From an uncultured Candidatus Melainabacteria bacterium (GTDB lineage Bacteria > Cyanobacteriota > Vampirovibrionia > LMEP-6097): a DNA stretch of 8,985 nucleotides. Shown here piece after piece: positions 7,614-8,985 of this stretch. The notes under the pieces were generated by a model. The model did no database searches. It saw only the letters and a program-made list of their open reading frames with translations, and had not been told where the DNA came from. The position numbers and the translations under genes are program-made. The number at the start of each line of letters is the position of its first letter. Positions within the stretch are counted from its first letter, which is position 1. The stretch covers positions 1 through 8,985 of the forward strand of contig CALBDR010000106.1 of NCBI GenBank assembly GCA_937927525.1, read 5' to 3'.

Positions 7614-8810
7614 CTAGCTAATTTTAGCTGCCTCAGAAAAGATGTAGTACACAATGTAAGCAATTAAAACTATAAGAAGTATATAGAGACTCATCTTTAA
7701 CTCTAAGAGGAGTTTGAAGAGTACTCTTAGGGCTATATTCTGATTAAAAATTTTTTCATAGTAAGTACCGAGCTTAAGTGGAAAAGAATAGTCTTTGTGG
7801 CAAAGTATCATGGTGTGCAGAGGTTTGATAGGGTCTTCAAAGAGAATAACTTTCTGGTGTTTATGAAAACAGTTATATAGAAAAGTAAAATTTACTGGCT
7901 GTGCCACAGAATTACCGTAGTAACAGGGTTCATATATATCTATTTTCGGTCGAGAAGCAGCATTAAAGTCTGAATATATAATGAGTCCATGAATGTGCAA
8001 GAATTTCAAGGAGTTTTCTATTGCTTTTAAAGCACCATAAGAGTAAATTATGGTGGAGCTATCTTGTTTTTCACGAAAACAATTCTTTAAAGCCTCTATA
8101 TGTTCAGCAGGAATTTCATTTTCTAAGTTAATTTCTTTAAAGTTAAACTCTTTTTTTAATTTTTTGATCCATTTGTTTTTATTGAGAACTTTTTTCTTTA
8201 GATCATTAGAAGCATTGAGAAGTTCTTTAGGAATATTTATTTTTATATACTTTTCATAATACTGATCTTTAGATTTTGCTATTACCCTATTTGGTAGTTG
8301 ATCAAGTAAGTAGGTGGAACAAATACAGTGAAAACTACCGATATGATCTTTTAAAGAACTATTATTAGGGGCATCAAGAATGTCTAAAATGAAGAATTTG
8401 ATATTGGAAAATTCACTAAGTTTATTTTTCTTTTTTATCTCATCTAGTGTTGTATCTGCATAATCTGTTAGATAGTACTCTAAGCGATCGTAGAAGTTTA
8501 GAGTAAGTGAATTACAGGTATTTTCAAATGCAAGTAGGAAGTTTTTCGCAAAGGCTCCTGACCCTGCACCTATTTCTAGGATTTTTATAGTTTCTGTATT
8601 ATCTTCAAAACCGGCAAGACGAAGGTTCTCTACTAGAAGAATAACTTTTTTCTGGGTTTCCGAGTAACTAGTCACTCCTGAGAAGGGTAATGCTCCTGAA
8701 GACCATGCCATCAGTCCAATATTTTTAAAATAAGTCTCATGAATAGACCAAAGCTCAGACTTATCGTAACGCTTAAAGTCTGAGCTTTGGTCTCTCTCAA
8801 TATTCAGCAA
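7614..8810 (-). CDS. SAM-dependent methyltransferase-like protein with C-terminal membrane segment
   Basis: A 398-residue protein. An N-terminal block (ELWSIHETYFKNIGLMAWSSGALP, residues about 19-42) precedes a class I methyltransferase core with motif I ILEIGAGSGAFAKNFL (77-92), an acidic strand end (FYDRL), DILDAP (143-148), STYLLDQLP (165-173) and GLIIYSDFN (275-283). LDQLP and YGNSVAQPVNFTFL recall the MidA/NDUFAF7 group, whose mitochondrial member methylates a complex I subunit, but this link is tentative and the substrate is unknown. Residues 180-250 form a long Lys-rich insertion. Residues about 374-391 are one hydrophobic helix, so the protein may be tail-anchored in the membrane with its enzyme in the cytoplasm. 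The start is taken as TTG (8810-8808): an in-frame TAA lies 18 bases upstream and no ATG occurs before Met34, while the conserved-looking block begins earlier. It follows the upstream gene after 10 bases. Confidence 0.8.
   Translation of the reverse strand: MLNIERDQSSDFKRYDKSELWSIHETYFKNIGLMAWSSGALPFSGVTSYSETQKKVILLVENLRLAGFEDNTETIKILEIGAGSGAFAKNFLLAFENTCNSLTLNFYDRLEYYLTDYADTTLDEIKKKNKLSEFSNIKFFILDILDAPNNSSLKDHIGSFHCICSTYLLDQLPNRVIAKSKDQYYEKYIKINIPKELLNASNDLKKKVLNKNKWIKKLKKEFNFKEINLENEIPAEHIEALKNCFREKQDSSTIIYSYGALKAIENSLKFLHIHGLIIYSDFNAASRPKIDIYEPCYYGNSVAQPVNFTFLYNCFHKHQKVILFEDPIKPLHTMILCHKDYSFPLKLGTYYEKIFNQNIALRVLFKLLLELKMSLYILLIVLIAYIVYYIFSEAAKIS
8745..8793. repeat. Perfect 18-bp inverted repeat (hairpin) inside the methyltransferase start region
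   Basis: Arms 8745-8762 and 8776-8793 are exact reverse complements with a 13-base loop; the core is GACCAAAGCTCAGAC paired with GTCTGAGCTTTGGTC. It begins 17 bases inside the assumed TTG start and encodes residues about 7-23. No T-run follows on either strand, so it is not a standard terminator. In the message it would fold into a strong stem close to the ribosome entry site. Confidence 0.85.
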
Positions 8811-8820
8811 TTCTTTTTGC

Positions 8821-8985
8821 CTAGATTAATTCGTAACCTTCTTCGAATCCAGAGAAATCTTGATCTACGATAAGGTCGTAAGTACCTTTACCTGTAGCTG
8901 TAACTACTCTGAATGGAAGCTTAAGTATGAATTTCGTAGCATCCCATAAATGGCTAGCAACACATGAATCACAGTGTTGTTTACC
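8821..8985 (-). CDS. C-terminal fragment of an unrecognised protein
   Basis: An open frame enters from the right edge and gives the last 54 residues of a protein ending in TAG (8823-8821). It starts with GKQHCDSCVASHLWDATKF and finishes SGFEEGYELI. A Cys-x2-Cys pair near the edge and the rest of the fragment match no family I recognise. It is a credible coding end because the frame is open, codon use looks like the neighbours, and the methyltransferase gene begins 10 bases further on in the same direction, as expected in an operon. The start and most of the gene lie outside the window. Confidence 0.65.
   Translation of the reverse strand, partial: GKQHCDSCVASHLWDATKFILKLPFRVVTATGKGTYDLIVDQDFSGFEEGYELI

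Noticed and set aside
7616..7629. AGCTAA/TTAGCT palindrome at the convergent junction of the recombinase-like and methyltransferase genes
   Set aside because: A very short stem with a 2-4 base loop and no T-run; not a credible terminator.
7575..7640. Frameshift that might restore a C-terminal tyrosine in the recombinase-like protein
   Set aside because: Neither alternative frame gives a motif like GH...TT..Y; spacing to the final Asn is already correct and the convergent gene begins 1 base beyond the stop.

Overview
The window is AT-rich, gene-dense bacterial chromosome. It holds five genes of recognisable function, one intact gene I cannot assign, a truncated C-terminal fragment, and a recombinase-like gene that has lost most of its catalytic residues. 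No gene-free stretch reaches 300 bases; the longest gap is 123 bases (4849-4971). Stops are TAA, TAG and TGA, so the code looks standard. Nucleotide methylerythritol-pathway isoprenoid synthesis (ispD), a bacterial-type IleRS with a C-terminal zinc knuckle, and the lack of good Shine-Dalgarno sequences fit an uncultured, AT-rich bacterium. The start of IleS (a stretch like LPQTNFPMRG followed by REPE) resembles cyanobacterial and chloroplast enzymes, so a non-photosynthetic relative of cyanobacteria is possible, but I hold that weakly.

Left half, minus strand (4848 down to 1): ileS, purU and hisD follow one another with gaps of about 36 and 20 bases, as one probable operon read leftward. hisD runs off the window. 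PurU releases formate from formyl-folate. Histidine synthesis (HisD does its last step) drains the purine pool and returns AICAR, so purU and hisD touch the same one-carbon/purine metabolism; ileS is a housekeeping partner. Its ATP-binding signature reads HIGT rather than HIGH.

Middle: a plus-strand gene for an unrecognised soluble 352-residue protein (4972-6030) is divergent from ileS and convergent with ispD (6785-6054, minus). ispD is in turn divergent from a 264-residue XerC/XerD-like protein (6818-7612, plus). The 32 bases between these last two contain two perfect TATAAT boxes, one per strand, arranged so that each promoter would fire through the other.

Right end, minus strand: a 398-residue SAM-dependent methyltransferase-like protein with a C-terminal membrane segment (8810-7614) lies 10 bases behind the end of another gene (8985-8821, truncated). 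A perfect 18-bp inverted repeat sits just inside the methyltransferase coding region.

The most notable items are the catalytically degraded tyrosine recombinase with its face-to-face promoters, the altered IleRS signature, the hairpin in the methyltransferase start region, and the unknown protein with a C-x3-C-x3-C-H cluster. I do not see a defence island, CRISPR array, transposon or RNA gene.
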